Assembly: GCA_903813345.2 (NCBI GenBank)
Contig: CAIIXF020000010.1
Location: 19,293,181-19,357,180, forward strand
Source: Owenia fusiformis
Taxonomy: Eukaryota > Annelida > Polychaeta > Sabellida > Oweniidae
DNA: 64,000 nucleotides
Direction: 5' to 3'
Shown here: piece after piece, positions 60,101-64,000 of the stretch
Layout of the letters: each line of letters starts with the position of its first letter
How positions within the stretch are numbered: the stretch's first letter is position 1
The notes under the pieces: model-generated
What the model was told of the DNA's origin: nothing
The model's input: only the letters and a program-made list of their open reading frames with translations
Database searches by the model: none
Position numbers and translations under genes: made by a program

Positions 60101-62623
60101 GTATGTACAACTGTTATTTTTACGGATGAACTGAGGAGTTTTCATGGATACTTGATTCGATTATTTTCAGTTATGGTCAAACTATAAAAAGAACATGGAT
60201 TTTAGAAAGGCCTGGATGATTTGATACTGGTATCGTGAATTATTGAGGCATGAATATGGACACATTTAGATAGTTTGCTTCAATGAATGAAATTTGTCTA
60301 ACCATGGGCGATAATTGAGCATGTTGAAAAGCACTTGTAAGTGATGCTATCACTATATCCAACACACAACTTCTAGACTTATAAACAGTAAGATATTGTT
60401 TTGATAGACTAAATTATGATTTCTGTGATCTTTTACTTTCAGATTTACCTCAGACTCAAGTGCCCCCTCTCACCCCAGGTACCAATCAAAAGATGTCGGC
60501 CGCACTCCAGGCTACATTCAAGAGCTTCGAGAGAGAACAGCGTAGATTGGGAATACCACGAGGTAAGTTATACATAATGTTATTAGTGTTTGTATTTATT
60601 TTATCCACATGCTTGTTTTCATTAATTTCTCATAGAGTTCAGTTAAGATAGTAGTTTGATCATTTGATCCTTCGAAAAGTTGCTTAAAATTGCCAAAAAT
60701 AACAAATCAACATAATAAGTTAACGCCAATGTTATATCATAAAGATCACATTAATTTCTTTTTTCAAAAGTACAAAAATAGTTGTCAGCTTGGTAAATAG
60801 GCATAGGTGGTGGTCTCACCTTTTTTGTCTGGACATTTCCAGACAAGCAGCTTGATGGATGGATTTGAAATTTTTGTGAATGTTGGTATGAAAATCAAGA
60901 ACTGATTCATTTCTAGACATGAAATAAGTAAATTTTAAGGCGTCCATATTTGATTTTTAAGTATGATATTGCTCACCATGTGCCTTGTTGCTACCTGCGA
61001 TCTAATAAGTATATACATGTACAGCTTTTAATTTTTGAAGTTGAATGTTAATTCTAACTTGATATATCAGTAACCTTCAATTTATCCCTGAAATCATGCC
61101 AGCACATCTGTTCACCATATTAGCTTTTTTGATGCATTATGCCAACAAAAATCTTTGTTATTATATACATATACTACTGTACTCCTGATTTATTTCGCAA
61201 GTTTTAATTTTGTGAATTTTGAGAAACGCCAATTTCGCGGCCATTAAATTTCGGGATTTCAAAAGTTTAAATTCCATTATTTTCTGAATCCTTGAGCTCT
61301 GTAAACTAATTTATCCTATCTACATTAATTACACCTACCAAATGTCATATTTGGATAAGATTTACCTCGGCCTTTAATTGGCGAAATTCGCGACAAATTA
61401 ATTTTCACGATTTGAACACAATCGCGAAAAGGGCGAAACTAAATCACATGCGAAATATACCGGGAGTACAGTATACGTCATTATACAGTATAGCTCATTT
61501 ACGTTTTTGTTCAGTTTTGATGAAATGATTCACTCAATGCATAGTTGAACTGTATATTTATATGAGGACACTGAAAATAAGCAAGCCAAGATAGCTGCTG
61601 TATGTAACAATGAGGTCATGAGCTCCAAACGTGTGAGCTCCTTGTGTTTATTCATTTAAAAATTAGATATGATATGCAGAAATCAGGAGACTGACATTTT
61701 TATATGTCCATTTTCCAGTGATATTTTCTGGTTTTCATGTTTCTTCATATTGAGAACTTTTTTGTTGGTCTCGCATGCATATTCTGTACACCATATTCTT
61801 TTTAAATAGACTTGTTTCAGTTTTACAGAATTAAGAGTTGACATTTTCAAAGGGTATTTTATGTTTCTGCATTTGGATTTATAAATAAATAAATAAAAAA
61901 TATGAAGTGACGTCATGCAGATTGAAGTTATTTCAGTGTACTATTTTAGTTAATCATGATTTGTATGGTATGGTCCAGGCCATAATTAACATACCATGAG
62001 GTAATGAGTCTTAATGAAAATGATAAATGGTTATATAACATCAACACATATGATACACATATACAGAATAAGCTATGTATATTACTATGGAGGTTAAACA
62101 GGGATTGATCTGAAAACTAGGGGGGACAAGCGTTGACAAAATATTTGGGCCCCTAAAATCAAAAATTGGATCCAAATTATGAAAATTAAAGTCCCATTTT
62201 CCCAAAATGGGAACCATCTGTCATGTATAGTATGGTTGTGAGGAAACAACAGTTAAGCCTGCCACCTATTAGATTTTTTTGTTTTACCCCTAACATGTCA
62301 ATAATGGCATATAATATTGTCCTCATCACCTGTAAAACATTTCTTGATTATATTATCATTATTCCAAATGGAAAGCCATCTGATATATTTTGTTGCATTA
62401 TGGGTAAAATGTTTGATTTTAGATCCAGCAGAATGGTCTGATATTCAGATACAGCAATGGCTGATGTGGATCGTGAATGAATTTAACCTGGGAAATATCA
62501 ACATGGGAGCATTTCAAATGTCTGGCCAAAATCTGCTGAAAATGGGCAAAGAGAATTTCCTGTCAAGGGCGCCACCTTTCATGGGTGATATTCTATGGGA
62601 GCATCTCGAGATCCTTCAGAAAG
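33126..62623 (+). CDS. Ets1/2-family transcription factor, 5' half (PNT domain), partial
   Basis: Four exons, phases matching: 33126-33242, 41302-41473, 60443-60562, 62423-62623, giving the first ~203 residues. The start has a strong context (GCCATGG). Residue 107 is the Thr of VPPLTPGTN, aligned with the ERK target Thr38 of human ETS1, and is followed by FKSFEREQRRLGIP. The PNT (Pointed/SAM) domain then runs to the end (DPAEWSD, IQQWLMWIVNEFNL, DILWEHLEILQK), matching ETS1/ETS2. The N-terminal exons (MDLEYMDNLTWDN; SPSYSTDSDG) are acidic and Ser-rich and typical of invertebrate Ets1/2 variability. The ETS winged-helix DNA-binding exons lie beyond the right edge. The product is a nuclear, MAPK-responsive activator. 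Intron sizes are about 8.1, 19.0 and 1.9 kb. Whether to call it ets1 or ets2 cannot be settled, since many invertebrates have one ancestral gene. Confidence 0.9.
36091..36534 (+). mobile_element. MITE family 2, copy 2 (intact ends)
   Basis: The 22-bp terminal inverted repeats GCAATAACCCAGATGCGAGT(AG) at 36091-36112 and (CT)ACTCGCATTTGGGTAATTGC at 36513-36534 differ at two positions. Internally it is collinear with copy 1 and, inverted, with copy 3. It carries no coding sequence. Confidence 0.8.
36537..36875 (+). mobile_element. tRNA-derived SINE
   Basis: The head is tRNA-like with an A box (TAGCTCAGCGG, 36551-36561) and a B box (GATTCGATCC, 36594-36603) spaced as in a tRNA promoter. An unrelated ~230 bp body follows, then an ATACA-rich tail (AATACAATACAATACAATAC, near 36855). 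It abuts the right end of the MITE. The tRNA part does not fold into a complete tRNA with a matched acceptor stem that I can see, so it is not called a tRNA gene. Confidence 0.7.
40656..41170. mobile_element. Foldback-element family 1, complete (copy B)
   Basis: Two arms of about 240 bp face each other around a short spacer near 40900. The left arm has GTTTCGGTAACAAAATG, GAAGGTATGATTTTTC, CGTCGATTTAATTCC and AGTTACATAAACG. The right arm has their reverse complements and ends GCGGATCACCAGTG, followed by TA. The left outer end (CACTCTCGATTACTCTGG) has lost a few bases relative to CACTGGTGATCC..GATTACGCTGG. Confidence 0.75.
43034..43470 (-). mobile_element. MITE family 2, copy 3 (inverted)
   Basis: Ends CCAATTACTCAGATGCGAGT(AG) and (CT)ACTCGCATTTAGACTATTGG are inverted repeats of the same family. 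The inside is the reverse complement of copies 1 and 2 (AATTTTTAATGACGTAAATC; GGGAATCTCCCCGACCTAGA). Confidence 0.75.
54030..54545. repeat. Minisatellite with 146-bp higher-order period
   Basis: A ~36 bp unit (GGTACCTAAATACAAAATTA followed by TATGGCAGAAATA) is repeated about 14 times, alternating GGTACC- and GGAACCCATA-type units and ATATGG/AGATGG/ATGTGG variants. A block starting at 54181 recurs almost exactly at 54327, giving a 146-bp higher-order repeat of four units. The open frames across it are by-products of the repeat. Confidence 0.85.
56281..56337. repeat. Three 19-bp tandem repeats with CRE-like cores
   Basis: TTTATATGAATGACGTCAG, TTTATATGAGTGACATCAG and TTTTTATGAGTGACATCAC follow each other, then (TA)n. 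The first contains a full TGACGTCA. The block adjoins the 3' end of the LINE fragment and may be its terminal repeat. Confidence 0.6.
56340..56900 (-). mobile_element. 5'-truncated LINE (non-LTR retrotransposon), 3' end
   Basis: The minus strand encodes about 100 residues (56812-56510) typical of the C-terminus of a LINE reverse-transcriptase protein: MSSHQLAIETGRHTKPK, then LEERVCNIC with a CX2CX7HX4C knuckle (CNICKDVEDECHFFLAC). A stop codon a few codons upstream shows decay. The 3' end runs into (TA)n at about 56340. Only the tail of the element is present. Confidence 0.75.
60563..62422 (+). other. Ets1/2 intron 4 (1.9 kb)
   Basis: Begins GTAAGTTA and ends GATTTTAG. It is AT-rich; near 62100-62200 a piece (GGGCCCCTAAAATC; CCCATTTTCCCAAAATGGG) is diverged from the repeats near 1900 and 30900. 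No coding signal. Confidence 0.6.
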
Positions 62624-64000
62624 GTAAGAAAACATGTTGAAAATGAAAAAATCACACACTTGTACATTAATTATTTCCAAGGATCTGAAGATAGATTCTC
62701 AGGATTCTCATCATTTGTTTTCTGATTAGATGACATTACTAGTTATTCTTCAAGTGCATTGTAAAGTGTCCCCTTGATTCTTTGAGGTCTCGTGTTTAGG
62801 TTTAACTCATATTTTATAATCACACGTGATCTCTGTAACTTCCTCCTTGTGAAAAATCCAACTTTTAGCGTGATAAAATTCATAACATGGCGAAACCCTC
62901 AAAGCTTCTCCTCAATCAGGCTATAACACTCACCGTGTAGAACCTCAAAGGTGAATTACTCATAATTTAGAAGATCAGTATTAAGGCAATCAGACTCGCA
63001 CATTTACGTCAACATGAGTAGATTTAGTTCAATTTATGAAAACCTCAATGTTCGTTCTGTCAGCCATTTGTTTAATTTTAGACTGAGTAAGGTGTTATAT
63101 TTTGATCCTTTCATCTCGACTGACGTTCATTGTAGTTCAGCTCATACGTTTCTCTGGCATCTTTGATTCAATTAGTTATAATTTGATATATTTCTATGTA
63201 GTATATGTATGTCTTAATTTGCATTTATCTTTACAATTAAACGAAGTCATTAAACTTGTTTCACATGTTTTAAATCAGACAATTTTATGAAAGATGCTAA
63301 TAATGCTAAAATTAGCAAACACAAACCACATCGTCTTGTAAATGGCATTTAGTAAGCTGTACCTGTATTCTTGTAATCCGTTAATACATCATAGCTTGTC
63401 TAGCTCATAAATCTAGATTAGCAGTGTTGTAATTGTGAGTATATTCTATCCCTATTGTGTTATAATTATTATATATTTAGCACTTAAGCTCCCATTATTA
63501 TTTCTTAATGAAGACACATACTCTGGCAACATTCCTTGTGGATTTCGCTTTAAATCATTGAACATGCACTCTGAAGAAATTCAGAAATTTCCACGCATTA
63601 ATGATAGGATTTAATGCAAGGATATTTATTGCTTTATTGATAATCTGGATGCATGATTGAAGATTTCATAGACTTGACATTTCAATTAATATTTAAAACA
63701 ATTAAATTATTGTGTCTGGTTTTCGTCATTATTATGACATTTGTAGCTATATTGTACATTCATTCAATTACTGAGGGTGGAAATATTTTGAAAGAAGCTT
63801 CTATGATGAGGCCAGAGTCAATATTATGTGACTATTGGTTACTATAGTAACCATTCATTCATTAGCAATATATTACATTATAATAGTTTTACATTTAAGG
63901 TATGTTACCATGGAATTGTATATAATTTCTGTGTCATCACCCTTAAGTACAGTTATACGGAGAATAAGGACTAACAATAAAAACATTTTCTTTATTTTAT
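62624..64000 (+). other. Start of the next Ets1/2 intron, to window edge
   Basis: Begins GTAAGAAAACATG after the PNT exon. I find no further exon before the edge; several short open frames (63102-63290, 63653-63847) show no ETS-domain or other recognisable sequence. Confidence 0.6.

Larger units (their letters stand above)
41474..60442 (+). other. Ets1/2 intron 3 (19.0 kb)
   Basis: Begins GTATGTAT and ends TTACTTTCAG. It contains MITE family 2 copy 3, a 13-base C run at 45726-45738 with a G7 run 34 bases on, a minisatellite (54030-54545), a C run near 55473, a LINE tail (56340-56900), and an excess of CATTCATAAAA words around 58085-58670. I found no further exon or gene. Such large introns in developmental regulators often hold enhancers, but none can be named from this sequence. 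Confidence 0.65.

Noticed and set aside
1-64000. CRISPR arrays, operons, bacterial insertion sequences, phage genes
   Set aside because: The window is animal nuclear DNA with spliced genes; the repeats present are transposon ends and minisatellites, not spacer arrays.

Overview
The window is nuclear DNA of an animal. It is AT-rich and intron-rich, with canonical GT-AG introns, AATAAA poly(A) signals and many small DNA transposons and foldback elements. The gene content (a ZP-domain protein, TAF6, a C2H2 zinc-finger protein, a membrane-anchored collagen/EGF protein and an Ets1/2 factor) and the style of its repeats suggest a marine invertebrate. A deuterostome such as a hemichordate or echinoderm is plausible, but I cannot fix the phylum. 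All gene models were built by hand by matching reading frame and splice phase. None has been checked against transcripts.

Layout. (1) 243-3035, minus: the 3' part of a ZP-domain gene, four phase-matched exons, running off the left edge. (2) 3036-9785: no gene I can support; a nursery of transposable elements, including a ~980 bp Tc1/mariner-type element with a decayed transposase, palindromic MITEs with TTA target duplications, and several foldback half-copies. (3) 9931-11667, minus: TAF6, whose whole 578-codon CDS is one exon, with one intron in its 5'UTR. (4) 12782-18492, plus, divergent from TAF6: a six-finger zinc-finger protein of about 1,284 residues in six coding exons. Its long first exon needs a -1 frame change at an A-rich stretch that holds a classical A-AAA-AAG slippery heptamer. 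(5) 18802-21121: intergenic, with a possible Calx-beta-like fragment. (6) 21126-28905, plus: a complete 11-exon, 579-residue type I membrane protein (signal peptide, unnamed N-terminal domain, about 58 Gly-X-Y triplets, EGF repeats, one transmembrane helix, short tail). (7) 29060-32500: intergenic, with an 874 bp palindromic element. (8) 32531 to the right edge, plus: the 5' half of an Ets1/2 gene (promoter, 5'UTR exon, four coding exons through the PNT domain). Its introns are very large (8 kb and 19 kb) and hold a tRNA-derived SINE, MITEs, a foldback element, a higher-order minisatellite and a LINE tail. The ETS DNA-binding domain lies beyond the window.

The genes are not an operon or an obvious pathway. 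The one functional link I infer is a shared, divergent promoter region between TAF6 and the zinc-finger gene. The most interesting points are the -1 frame change in the zinc-finger gene, an upstream ORF in the Ets1/2 leader that overlaps the main start codon, the collagen/EGF receptor-like protein with a decayed duplicate of its last exon, and several TE families seen in multiple copies and orientations.
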